A DNA stretch of 64,000 nt from Papilionanthe hookeriana x Papilionanthe teres (taxonomy: Eukaryota; Streptophyta; Magnoliopsida; Asparagales; Orchidaceae), in NCBI GenBank assembly GCA_022702705.1, contig CM040421.1, forward strand, positions 68,008,121-68,072,120, read 5' to 3'. Positions 1 to 10,558 of the stretch are shown piece by piece. The translations under genes and the position numbers were made by a program. How positions within the stretch are numbered: the first letter of the stretch is position 1; each line of letters begins with the position of its first letter. A model generated the notes under the pieces. The model worked only from the letters and a program-made list of their open reading frames with translations. It made no database searches and had not been told where the DNA came from.

Positions 1-1168
1 CGCCTTAAAATTACTTAAAATTTTATATCAAATTTTTATTAATATTTTAAGGATATTACACTTTAATGAAATGTATTTCTTATGTTTTGGTTGCATGTAC
101 AACAAAATGAGTTTATGAAGAAAAAGAGTTAAAAAGGAGAAAAAATGAGTCAAAAAGAGTAAAAATGCAAAGAGGCTGATTTTGGCGCTTCGGCGCCAGA
201 CACAGCAGATTGATTCTAGAGATTTCTTGATGGTTATTGGATGGTTATTGGTGCTTCCGAACCAATCTAGAAGCCTCTAGACAAATTACCACATGTTATA
301 AACAAGATATAATGAATATAGACACGGGAGAGGAGTTATTAAACGAAGAGATGTGACCTAAATGTGAAGGGATGCGTCCATTCACGTAGTGATCCTAGCG
401 CCAGAACTGGCGCCTAGCTGCCATAGTTAATTTGTAGAACATTCGTTGAATGTGGACAAATTTTGAAGATGTGTCTTAAGCAACTCCTGGATTTGAGTTA
501 TATGAATATGATTTGTGGTGTAATTTCTATGCTTTCTGAGTAGTTTTCTTTTTTTTTCTCCCTACGAATATGAAATGATTTAATAACAGATTTAAATCAG
601 ATTTGAGAACTTAATTTCTTATTTTCTAAAAAATTTGTGATGATTCTGTACATCTTCTTAATTTACTTTACAAATTGGCCTCTTGTATTGTTAAAAACTG
701 TAGAGAATTCTTAAGATCTGACCGTGTGCTAAGAATTCTTAACTTGTATGTATCACATTTCTCTAAAATGGGAGGTGCAAATAAATAGGGATATAATCTT
801 TAATGGGCGTAGAATTGATTCTTGTTTTTAGTGTGACAGGCTAAATTCAATTAATTTGGTTTTAAAAAAGAGGTGACGGGTCACTAGTAGGCCAGACCAT
901 AGGCAGCCATTTGGGGGGAACCTAGAAGTGAGAGTTTAGAAATTTGTCCCTTTCTACTAATAATACATCCTAATCCAATCTTTAAAAACTAGCTAATGTT
1001 CTTTATGACATGGACCAAACGGTAAAGGATATATATGCTCCTATTTGTCATAAAACTATATTTTTAAAGTTCTCAACTAATTTTAACTGATATTAATCAT
1101 AGAATATTTCGTATGGGGAAAGAATCTTTATTTATTATCTTATCACTTGCTAATTTTCCTATTCATCA
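1..1168 (+). repeat. 5' LTR of Athila-like element 1, truncated and internally deleted
   Basis: This stretch aligns by eye with the 3' LTR from 8430 onward. Two losses are visible. About 247 bp present in the 3' LTR (8907-9153), including the TATA box, are missing at position 490. The last ~165 bp (U5 end) are absent because the LTR runs straight into gag sequence near 1168, where both sides share the string CATATTTTAA. The GGCGCC palindromes of the 3' LTR are degraded here (184-197). Confidence 0.85.
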
Positions 1169-2271
1169 TATTTTAAGGGATAAGGCTAAAATTTAATTAA
1201 ATTCTTTAGCATTAAGATCTATTAAAACTTGGGGAGAAATGGCTCAAAAATTTTTAGCTAAATATTTTCTTCCATCGAAAACTGTAAAACTTAGAAATGA
1301 TATAACTTCATTTACTCAACTTGATGGGGAAACTATTTATGAATCATGGGAACGAATCAAAGAACTTCTTAGAAAATTCCCACATTAAACTTTACCAGAC
1401 TGGTTAATTATACAAATATTTTATAATGGATTAATAGGTTCTCTTAAATCTATTATTGATGCTGGTGGTGGTGGTTCTTTAATGTCTAAATCATTTGATG
1501 AAGCTTATTCTTTAATTGAAGAAATGACAACTAATAATTTCCAATGGCCTTCTGATAGGATCAATCCTAAAAGAGTGGCTAGTATTCAAGAAAATGAAGT
1601 CTTTTCGATTTTAGTTTCTCAAGTGGTTGTTATATAAAAGAAATTGGATAACTTGTCTCATTTATCACACTTAAATGATAATTCGAGAAATACTGATGAA
1701 TATCAAACTTTAGAAACATTGCAAGCTATTGATAGCAAAACTAATAACCCATATTCTAATTATTATAATCCAGGTTGGAAGAATCACCCTAATTTTAATT
1801 GGAATAATACAAATCCTCAATAGGGTAAAAAGTAACCTATCACAACTGGAAATTGGAATAATCAAAATAATTCTAATTATCGACCTTCTTATCATCCTGG
1901 CTTTAATAATCAGCAATTTAAAGAAAATAAATTTTCTATAGAAGAATTAATTTTACAAATGGGGAGTCAACTGCAAAGTCAAAATGCTAGGATAAGAAAT
2001 ATTGAAAATCAAATGGGGCAAATTGCAAATGCTATAAATAGTAGACCACAAGGAATACTATCTAGCACTATTGAATTAAATTTAAGAGAAAATGGAAATA
2101 TCCTGAGCAAATTAAAACCGTGTAACTTAGAAGTGGAAAAGAACTAAGGGATGGAAAAGAGAGTAAGATTTAGAAAGAAATTGAAGTGGTAGAAGTTGAG
2201 AAACCTAAAGAACAACTACCTGAAATAGAGAAACAACTACCATCTCAAGATGAATATGAAAAATTTCCACA
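1169..2271 (+). pseudogene. Athila-like gag remnant
   Basis: The translation has the retrotransposon gag core (RDKAK, then LNSLALRSIKTWGEMAQKF, then a WERIKELLRKFPH-like segment) and an Asn/Pro-rich tail (NPYSNYYNPGWKNHPNF) typical of Athila gag. A C-terminal segment at 1959-2147 looks helical (MGSQLQSQNARIRNIENQMG). In the family, Gag forms the cytoplasmic virus-like particle. The N-terminal part is missing through the deletion that also removed the LTR end, and several stops occur (near 1192, 1386, 1635, 1821 and 1833). The frame changes between about 2150 and 2370, where pol-frame coding begins. No product is expected. Confidence 0.8.
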
Positions 2272-2935
2272 ATGACTTTAGCAGCAAAAACTGGATCAAC
2301 AATTTTCTAAATTTTTCAAGGTATTCAAAAAGCTTACTATTAATATCCCATTCACTAAAGTTCTGGAACAAATGCCTAAGTATGCAAAGTTTATGAAAGA
2401 CATTCTTAACAAGAAAAGAAAATTTGAAGCTTTTGAAACTGTAGCACTAAGTGAAGAATGCAGTGCAATTATTCAGAAAAAACTTCCACAAAAACTAAAA
2501 GATCCTGGAAGTTTTACAATACCTTGTGCTATAGGAGATAGATTTCAAGGAAAAGCCTTATGTGATTTATGAGCGAGTATTAATCTCATGTCTTTATCCA
2601 TCTATAAGAGATTGGATCTAGGAGAAATTTCTCCTACAACTATAACCTTGCAATTAGCAGATCGATCTATTACTGACCCTAGAGGAGTAATAGAAGATAT
2701 TTTGGTAAAAGTGGATAAATTTATTTTCGCTGTTGACTTTATAATTCTGGATATGGAAGAAGATAAAGAGATTCATATTATCCTTGGAAGACCTTTTCTT
2801 GCTACCGGACGTGCTATGATTGATGTGCAAAAAGGGGAGTTATCCATGAGAGTTAATGATCAAGAAATAACATTTAATGTTCTTAAATCAATTATGTATC
2901 CTAAAAAGGAAAAGTGTTGTAGAATGGACATTTTG
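2272..2935 (+). pseudogene. Retroviral-type aspartic protease remnant (pol N-terminus)
   Basis: The frame carries a lead segment (MPKYAKFMKDILNKKRKF) followed by the Athila protease core: cysteine-containing entry, active-site motif, LQLADRS, VDFIILDME and the ILGRPFL turn near 2795. In the family this protease cleaves the Gag-Pol polyprotein. The active-site motif, normally D-L/T-G-A-S, reads D-L-stop-A-S because a glycine codon has become TGA at 2570-2572. Catalytic function is therefore lost even if the polyprotein were translated. Around 2935 the sequence jumps to RNase H with no reverse transcriptase between. Confidence 0.85.
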
Positions 2936-3250
2936 GATTTCATTATTGAACAACATTTTCAAGAAAAATTTCAGATTCATTTTAAAGAAGCAGAGCTATT
3001 GGCCATAGTATATGCTTTTGATAAATTTCAATCATATTTACTTGGGAATAAATGTATAGTGCATACCAATCACTCTGCTATTAAATATCTAATGACTAAA
3101 AAAGAAGCTAAACCAAGATTGATTAGTTGTATTCTTCTATTACAAGTTGACTTTCAAATAGTCGATAGAAAAGAGTCTGATAATCAAACCACCTATCATT
3201 TATCTAGAATTGAAAATAATGAAATGAATGATAAGGGAAAAGTAAACTAA
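2936..3250 (+). pseudogene. Ty3/gypsy RNase H remnant fused directly to protease
   Basis: The residues KEAELLAIVYAFDKFQSYL, then HTNHSAIKYLMTKKEAKPRL and a final HLSRIE, are the second half of a Ty3/gypsy RNase H. The domain's first half and the whole reverse transcriptase are absent, so the protease-to-RNase H join in a single open frame marks an internal deletion. The catalytic aspartate of the usual YTDHSA motif is asparagine (HTNHSA). A TAA at 3248-3250 ends this stretch, but the same frame resumes into integrase. Confidence 0.83.
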
Positions 3251-4539
3251 TGTTTTCCTGATGAACAAATTTATACTATTTTTGCTAGATTAATTCCATG
3301 GTATGCTGATATAGTTAATTATTTAGCTAGTAGCATTATGCCGTATGGATTAGATCAATATCAGAAAAAGAAATTCTTACATGATGTTAAATTTTATTTT
3401 TGGGATAATCCCTATCTTTTTAAACAATGTAAGGATTCTATTATACGAAGATGTGTTCTTTATGAAGAAACTTATGAGATTATTCAAAAATGCCACAACT
3501 CTGAATTTGGTGGACATTTTGGAATCGATAAATCTGCTTTCAAAATTTTACAATCTGGATTTTATTGGTCTACATTATTTAAGGATGTTAACATTTTTGT
3601 TAAATCGTGTGATCTATGTCAAAGCATAGGCAATATTTCTAGAAGAAACGAAATGCCGCTAAATTTCACTCTGGAAGTGGAAATTTTTTATGTCTGGGGT
3701 TTAGATTTCATGGGACCATTTGTGCTTTCATCAGAAAAAATGTATATTTTATTAGCTGTTGATTATGTTTTGAAATGGATTGAAGTAATTGTTTTACCTC
3801 AATGTGATGCTAAAAGTGTGGAAAATATTTTAACTAAAAATACTTTCACTAGATTTGGAATGCTATGGATAATCATTACGGATGGGGGAAGTCACTTTAA
3901 GAATTTTATGATTCAGAGATTAGTGAGCAAATTTGGAATCAAGCATAAAATTTCAACAGACTATCATCCCCAAACTAGTGGACTAGCAGAAATATCAAAT
4001 CAGGAGATTAAAAGAATTTTAGAAAAAACAGTTAATCCAAAGTGAACTAATTGGGCTGATAAACTTAATGATGTGTTATTAGCTTATAGGACAGCTTATA
4101 AAACTCCTATTAGAATGTCACATTATAGGCTCACTTATGGAAAACCTTGTCATTTACTTGTTGAACTGGAACATAAAGCTTATTGGGCAATTAAAGAGTT
4201 TAATTATAATTTAAGAGAGTCTGGAGATAAAAGATTATTACAATTAAATGAACTGAATGAGATGAGAAATGATTCTTATAAAAGTGCTCGAATTTATAAA
4301 GAGAAAATGAAGATTATGCATGATAAAATAATATTAATAAAGAATTTTGAGTCTGGACAACAAGTTTTATTATACAATTCAAGATTGAAATTGTCTCCAG
4401 GAAAATTAAAATCCAAATGGATAGGGCCATATGTGGTTAAGAATGTTTACCCTCTGATTCAATAATTAAGGTGAACGGACATAGATTGAAGCCCTATTAT
4501 GAAGAAAGTGTGCCATCATTTAAAGATGTGCTATTTTGA
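3251..4539 (+). pseudogene. Ty3/gypsy integrase remnant
   Basis: The frame contains a zinc-binding HHCC region (GGHFGIDKSAFKIL, then CDLCQS), the DDE core (LDFMGP, ITDGGSHF, then GLAEISNQE) and a C-terminal part with GKLKSKWIGPYVV. In the family, integrase joins the element's cDNA to chromosomal DNA. All three DDE acidic residues can be read. It shares one frame with protease and RNase H; a TGA at 4043-4045 and a frameshift near 4455 break it. After the frameshift the expected ending, HRLKPYYEE to a TGA at 4537-4539, is recovered. This is the best preserved pol domain of the element. Confidence 0.88.
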
Positions 4540-4803
4540 ACCCAATTGGAGTAAAATGTTGTTTATGTCGGGCTGACGACGTTAAACCAAGTTCTTTATG
4601 GGAGACAACCCATAGTATGATTTTATTTCGTGTTTCATTGTGTGTTGTATGTGACTACACTTAGTTACATACCTTCGATATACCTTTTTAAACCTTAATT
4701 GAGTATGGAACTTCTGAGCCTGTGATCCTGGTGCCTAAGCGTCCAAATTGGTGCCTAGGCGCCACAGTTTCTGGATCATGGAAAAACCGCCCCAAAACCA
4801 TTT

Positions 4804-5250
4804 TTGCACATTTTAATCCATTTAAACCACCATAACTTTGTCCCAAACCTTAAAAGAAAGAATTTTGATTGCTCCATGAAGAGATTAAACATTGGAATTA
4901 ATGGGAAGGAGAAGTTTGTGCACAAGGATTCACAAACTTATTTTAATGGCTATCTAGCCATGACTCTGGAGAAGTTATGCAATCAACTTGAGGAGATTAA
5001 AGAAGAGTTAATTCTAGTTGGAGGGAGATTGCATGAGATGTTCCACCAAATTGAGCACATTGAATGACAAATGAAAGTTCAATCAGATCATTTGGCATGC
5101 TTTGAAGACTATCAGGTAACAATGTACGCTAAGAATAATTGGATCGATGAAAAGACGGACTTAGAATTTCCTCAAGTCCCTTTCTTCCATTCCTTTGTTC
5201 GTAGTGAAGTACCTTGTGGAACTAATGAAGGCTCAGATGTGAATCCATGA
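4804..5250 (+). pseudogene. Small ORF remnant between integrase and env-like ORF, unknown function
   Basis: A single frame with one in-frame stop (TGA just after 5064) runs from 4804 to a TGA at 5248-5250. The first part encodes a Leu/Glu-rich segment (LEKLCNQLEEIKEELILVGG) that could form a coiled coil. The second part has a few recognisable residues but no domain I know. It lies where Athila elements carry extra coding sequence after pol. It may be a relic of a second env-like or accessory ORF. The flanks at 4540-4800 and 5251-6003 show no coding but contain relics of the GGCGCC palindromes. Confidence 0.4.
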
Positions 5251-6003
5251 AATTAAGGAGAAATAGGTGAAGAGCTTGAATGTGATTGTTAAGTGTGTTG
5301 TGATTTGAAATTATTTTATGTGGAGATGTTTATGATTATTTTATGTGTTTATGAGATGTGAGTGTTTAATGTTGATGTATATCTTTTGTATTTTTTGATC
5401 CTTATCTTGAAGATCTGGAATGAAATGAAATGAAGTAAAGTTTGGATTGTTATTTGTTAGATATTTGGATTGTTATCTTTAAATTTGGAACCTTTTGGAT
5501 TTTTTTGAATATTATTTTCTGGAAGATGTTTAATGAAGATTAACAGTTGATTTTATGCATACAGATGTTAAAATCACTTAACTTTCAAAATATAGAAAAT
5601 CTAAAAAAATCGGAATGTTTGGTGATTCTGGCGCCTAAGCACCGTTCACCTGGACCGAATTTCGGCCTTTTAAATCGACCCAACTCCATTTTCACGTCTA
5701 AGCTTCATCTTCTTCATCCATTTTATCAAAAATCAGATCTAGGGTTCCATTTTAAGCAAGATTTGAAGAATTTCGACGCGTATTAACTTTGGATTTCAAC
5801 TTCTCGAGGTTAGATCTACGTTTTAATTTTATTTTCACCATGGATTTTTCTACTTATGAATAGTGCCGAAATTTTGGAAGAAAAAAATTTGATTTTTGGG
5901 AAGAAAATCCATGGATTTAAGTTTGATTTAGTGAGGTGAGCTTTTATTTAGTGTGATTTTATATTTCTTGAAATTTATTTCGAATTATTTGTAAATTTTA
6001 GTA

Positions 6004-7155
6004 ATGACACATAAATCAAAGCGGGGTAAGGAACAAAGCGAATCTAATCAAACAAGGTTTGCTAGTGTGAGTGCACAAGTTCGTTACAATGAATTTGCTA
6101 ATGTTCCAAGTTCATAGTGGAAAGAAGTTTTTATCATCCAGGTGGATCGATCGAGCATATTATTGCTGCCAGACAGTGGGAGCAGTTCTGCTATTTTTCT
6201 ATGGTACCGGTTATTTTTTTAGTTCGGGAGTTCTAAGCAAATTTTTCTGAAATGACTGATTTTGAAGTTTATTTGAGGGTGACAACAGTTGAATTCTCTC
6301 TGAAAGTTATCAACATGTTTCATGGCCTGCCTCCAGTGACAGACTGTTTTTATGATATTTTTACTCCTTCTGAGGGAGAACTCGATGAGATTCTGGCTTA
6401 TTTGACTGATGGAAGAGGAGCCTAGAAAATAAGAAACAATAAACGGGTAAATTTCTCCTCTTCGATTCTTAATGCTACTTCTAAAGCCTGACATTATTTT
6501 ATTTCTGCTCGTCTCCTTCCGTCAAACCACTTGAGTGAGGTGACGAAGGAGAGAGTTATTCTGAACTACTGCATTCAAGAAATGAAGCCAATAGACGTGG
6601 GAGCCATTATTTATGATGTGATCAGCACATCTGTTAGAGGAAGTGTTATTTCTGGTTTAGGCTTTTTGGCTCTCATTTTCTCGATTTACAAGAATGCTGG
6701 TGCTTCTTATTCTAATTCTAAAGAGCAGCTTAAGCCGCAAAAGCCAATAGGGAAATCTCATGTTGATATTTATGGGAAGACTAAGAGTCAAAGTACTGGA
6801 GCATATTCTTTTTATGTGCCTTCTACTTCTGCTTCTAGGCTATCTACTTCTACATCTGAGCCTCCACATGATCTGTGGAATACTGTTTGTGAGAGGTATT
6901 TAGAGCATCAGAGTGAACTGTTCATGATGCAATGTAGAATGGATGATATGGAGAGCAAATTTGATCATGTATCAGACTATATACAGAGGAAGAGTGATTA
7001 TGATGGAGACTATAATGAGGCTTTGTAAAATTTATGAAGGGTGATACAAATGTAGGATTTCCTACCTGTCTGAAGTTCATACCTTGGGGAAAATCCAAAG
7101 AGCCAGATCCAGATGCTTCTTTTGAGGATGATGAAGAAACTGATAATGATTAGAT
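6004..7155 (+). pseudogene. Athila env-like ORF remnant (plant transposon protein domain)
   Basis: A likely start at 6004 gives MTHKSKRGKEQSESNQTRFA, followed by stops, and then a long open stretch (6480-7028) with HYFISARLLPSNHLSEVTKE, a segment with NYCIQEMKPIDVGAIIYDVI, and a Ser/Tyr-rich tail. This resembles the domain of unknown function in the post-pol ORF of Athila elements, often called env-like although no envelope activity is established. A frameshift near 7025 moves the last part into another frame, ending in an acidic tail (PDPDASFEDDEETDND) at 7155. No convincing transmembrane segment is visible. Confidence 0.65.
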
Positions 7156-8410
7156 AGATTTCTGCTATGATTTAGTTAAGTGTTTGTTTTTTTAGTGTAT
7201 GTTTTTATCTTTCCGTACTGTTGTATTGAGATCGTAACTCTATTTTATGTTTTCTGTTGTTGGATTGCTTAGACATAGTCATTTTCATGCTCCTGTTGTT
7301 TTTATTTTAGCACATTTGTTTTTAAATATTAAATTTTTTTCATGTGTTACTTATTTAGCTACTCTTTTATATATCTATTTCTGCTTATGCAAGCACTGAT
7401 TTAAATACCTTTAAATGTTATACTTCATTCTTCCTGCCTAGTTTAAATTTCAATTACAAAAATATTTAAACCTAATTTAAAGAACTAAGTTTGGGGAGGG
7501 AAATGAACTTAAATTTAAATTTTACTTGTCCTTAGTAAACAATATTTTCAAAATTAATAACATAACCTATGGAAGAAAAGTTAATTTAAGATAGATATAC
7601 TATTAATTTCATGAATGTTATAATAAACTTATAAAAGTATTTTTAAATAATAAGGGATAATTCAAAATATTGTATTTATTTAATAAAAAAGGTGTTAGAA
7701 TTTTGATTCAAATATCTAAATTAAAAATGTTGTATTTTTTAAAGTATTAAAGAATGTAGATGTTTACTTGAGAAGATGGAATTGAAACTCTATGAAAAAT
7801 ATTTTTGCTAAACACATATTCATTAGGTGAAAAATGTGTTAAGTCTTTAAATATAAGTTAAGGATAGTGAAGTTCAAAATCATTAACAAGCTATCCAGAT
7901 GTAGTAATCCTCACTTAAAAAAAAAGGAAAAAGGATTGTAGACAATCCCTGAAAAAGAAAAGAAAAATAAATAGGATTGGAAAGCAATCCAAATATGAAA
8001 AGAAAAAGAAAAAGAAAAGTGAGGAGAAGCTTAAGGAAAAGCCTAAATTTAAAATTGGCTTCACTTGAGTTATCTTATAGGAAGAGACTTAATGCAAATT
8101 TTTACTTAAAGTCTTATGTATAAGCATCCTTACTAGTAGAGTTGACATGAAAATCATTTTCCTGTAAATTATCTACATGTTCTTAATATGAAAAGTTGCA
8201 ATTATTTTTGAAATAGATAGGAGAAGAAAGTTCTTAACACTTGCATATTAAATATTTTACATGTTTTGGTTTTAGCCTAAGTTATTTAAAAAGCTTTTTA
8301 AGTTTCATTATATTATTTATAAAACAAAAAGTTATAGAAGTCTTAAAGAAAATTTTCTCCATAGATTATATTTTTAGTAGTAAAAGGTTACTTGAGGACA
8401 AGTAACATTT
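7156..8410 (+). other. 3' noncoding region of Athila-like element 1 with paired structure
   Basis: This AT-rich stretch has no coding signal. It contains a polypurine-like motif at 7487-7500 (AAGTTTGGGGAGGG) and a purine-rich block closed by complementary arms TCCTCACTT (7908-7916) and AAGTGAGGA (8017-8025). Two short hairpins lie inside: GGATTG/CAATCC at 7933-7948 and GGATTG/CAATCC at 7974-7990. The second Athila-like element has an equivalent structure with different paired bases. Confidence 0.6.
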
Positions 8411-8424
8411 AAGTTTGGGGGAAT
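8411..8424 (+). promoter_or_regulatory. Polypurine tract of Athila-like element 1
   Basis: The purine run AAGTTTGGGGGAAT directly precedes the TG that opens the 3' LTR. In LTR retrotransposons this tract primes plus-strand DNA synthesis. Confidence 0.8.
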
Positions 8425-8610
8425 TGATCCGCCTTAAAGCTACTCAGAATTTTATATCAAATTTTTATTAATATTTTAAGGATATTACGCTTTAATGAAA
8501 GGTATTGCTTATGTTTTGGTTACAAGTAAAAAAAATGAGTTTATGAAGAAAAAAGTTAAAAAGGAACAAAAAAGAGCCAAAAAGAGTAAAAATGCAAAGA
8601 GGCTGATTTT

Positions 8611-8838
8611 GGCGCCTAGGCGCCAGACATAGCAGATTTATTCTAGAAGATTTCTTGACGGTTATTCGATGGTTATTAGCGCTTCCGAACCAATCTAGAA
8701 GCTTATGGACAAATTACCACATGTTATAAACAAGATACAATGAATATAGACACGGGAGAGCAGTTATTAAACGAAGAGGTGTGACCTAAATGTGAAGGGA
8801 TGCGTCCATTCGTGCAGTGATCCTGGCGCCTAGGCGCC
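8611..8838. repeat. Pair of perfect GGCGCCTAGGCGCC palindromes
   Basis: The same 14-bp perfect palindrome occurs at 8611-8624 and 8825-8838 in the 3' LTR. Imperfect copies are at 184-197 and about 389-405 in the 5' LTR, and near 4727-4763 and 5629-5644 in the internal region. Confidence 0.75.
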
Positions 8839-8920
8839 ACAGTTAATTTCTAGAACATTCATTGAATGTGGATGAATTTTGAAGAGGTGTCTTAAGCAAC
8901 TTCTGGTCATTTCTGGAGAT

Positions 8921-8930
8921 CTATAAATAG
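8921..8930 (+). promoter_or_regulatory. TATA box of the Athila-like LTR promoter
   Basis: CTATAAATAG matches the plant TATA consensus and sits about 500 bp into the LTR, where the U3/R border is expected. The 5' LTR has lost this whole region. Confidence 0.7.
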
Positions 8931-9997
8931 AGAACCATTTCTACAGCAAGAGGAAGAGGGAAAATTAATTAGTAAATAATTAATTAAGATTTATTAAGTA
9001 ATGTGTCTTCTTCTTTATTTTGGTGAGTGTTTAGTGTGAATTCGAGAGTCAAAGTCCTGTTAGAGTTTGTGAAGTCAGAGAAACTTCAAAGGGTTGCTTG
9101 GATTACATTCCAAATAAGTATTTATATCTTGTTTCTTAAGTTTAGTGCTTTGGATTTGAGTTTTATGAATATGATTTATGGTGTAATTTATATGCTTTCT
9201 GAGTAGTTTTCTTTTCTTTCTCCCTACGAATATGAAACGATTTAATAACATATTTAAATCACATTTCAGAACTTAATTTCTTATTTTCAAAAAAATTTGT
9301 GATGATACTGTACCTAATCTTAATTTACTTTACAAATTGGCCTCTTGTATTGTTAAAAACTGTGGCGAATTCTTAAGATCTGACCGTGGGCTAAGAATTC
9401 TTAACTTGTATGTATCACATTTCTCTAAAAGAACAAAAAAATAGGGAGATAACCTTTAATGTGCATATAATTGATTTTTTTTAGTGTGACAGACTAAATT
9501 CAATCAATTTGGATTTATAAAAGAGGTGACGGGTCACTAGTAGGCCAGACCATAGGCAACCATTTGGGAGGAACAAAGAAGTGAGAGTCTAGAAATTCGT
9601 CCCTTTCTACCAATAATACATCCTAATCCAATCTTTAAAAACTAGCTAATGTTCTTTATGACCTGGACCAAAGGGTAAATGATATATATGCTCCTTTTTT
9701 TCACAAAACCACATTTTTAAAGTTCTCAACTAATTTTAACTACTTATTAATCATGGAATATTTCGTATGGGGAAAGAATCTTTATTTATCGTCTTATCAC
9801 TTACTAATTTTTGTATTCTGCATATTTTAATTAGTTTTAAATTAAAAGATTTTAATTAATAGTTTTCTTTCTTTTAACTTTATTAATCCTCGTGGGATCG
9901 ATATCTAGGGTTTTAAAAAAGAAATTTCTATATTACTTGTAGTACCCCTAGTGTACAATTTATATTTATTTATAAAAACTTTAATCTTTAATTATCA

Positions 9998-10347
9998 TAC
10001 AGTAGCCGCTTAATCAGATTTGGGGTCAATTTTGGCCATAATTTTATAAGCCATTTTACTTACGTAATTGCGGTTGGGTCACACACCTATTGGGGGTCCG
10101 ACCCCACAAGATCAAAAGGAAAACCTAGGGACTCTTGAACCCTTCTGTTTAGGAGTTACTAAACAGACGGTCCTGAAATCCAGAGGATTTGATCATACTT
10201 TCCCAATAAAGAAATGGGTGAATTATGTCAACAGAAGAATGGTAATCTGGCTCATGAGGGACATGAGCACATTACCGATATATGAATATAGTGTTTCCTG
10301 ATCTTAATGAAGAGAGAAACTATTCTCCAGTGGAATCGCCAGAAAAC
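9998..10347 (-). other. 5' leader of the Tat/Ogre-like element
   Basis: This is the sequence after the primer-binding site in the minus sense. A 77-codon open frame exists on the plus strand, but it opposes the element's sense and resembles nothing known, so I treat the stretch as untranslated leader. Confidence 0.6.
10324..10341 (-). promoter_or_regulatory. tRNA primer-binding site of the Tat/Ogre-like element
   Basis: On the minus strand this reads TGGCGATTCCACTGGAGA, six bases downstream of the LTR end. It resembles the arginine-tRNA type primer site (TGGCGACTCCACTGG class) I recall for Tat/Ogre elements, with a few mismatches. It fixes the element's orientation and the LTR border at 10348. 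Confidence 0.75.
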
Positions 10348-10442
10348 TGTCGGCTGTTTTAAATCTTTTGGTTGACAAATATGTTTTTGGGTGTTTCATT
10401 TTGAAAAGGGTTTTAATTTTATAAAATAGAAATTTGATTTAA

Positions 10443-10558
<116 letters not shown>

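Larger units (their letters stand above)
1..9997 (+). mobile_element. Athila-like Ty3/gypsy retrotransposon, defective
   Basis: This is an LTR retrotransposon read on the plus strand: 5' LTR remnant, gag, protease, RNase H, integrase, an env-like ORF, a long noncoding 3' region, a polypurine tract and a 3' LTR. The domain order, the Asn/Pro-rich gag tail, the extra ORF after integrase and the long noncoding stretch before the 3' LTR fit the Athila lineage. The first five LTR bases lie outside the window. It cannot be autonomous: the primer site, gag start and reverse transcriptase are deleted, and stops interrupt the rest. It lies in the leader of a minus-strand Tat/Ogre-like element. Its left target duplication is off-window, so the insertion cannot be fully proven here. 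Confidence 0.88.
8425..9997 (+). repeat. 3' LTR of Athila-like element 1
   Basis: It begins TGAT and is placed to end at ATCA (9994-9997), a short inverted terminal repeat, giving about 1573 bp. It matches the 5' LTR remnant from position 1. It includes a TATA box at 8921-8930, two perfect 14-bp palindromes (8611-8624 and 8825-8838), and near its end a GGGATCGAT string also found near the end of the second Athila-like LTR. The exact 3' boundary is inferred: an alternative CA lies at 10000-10001. Confidence 0.8.

Noticed and set aside
4540..6003. An intact accessory gene between integrase and the env-like ORF
   Set aside because: Only one short broken frame (4804-5250) is visible; the rest has stops in all frames.
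10068..10301. 77-codon plus-strand frame
   Set aside because: It lies antisense in the leader of the Tat/Ogre-like element and shows no domain.
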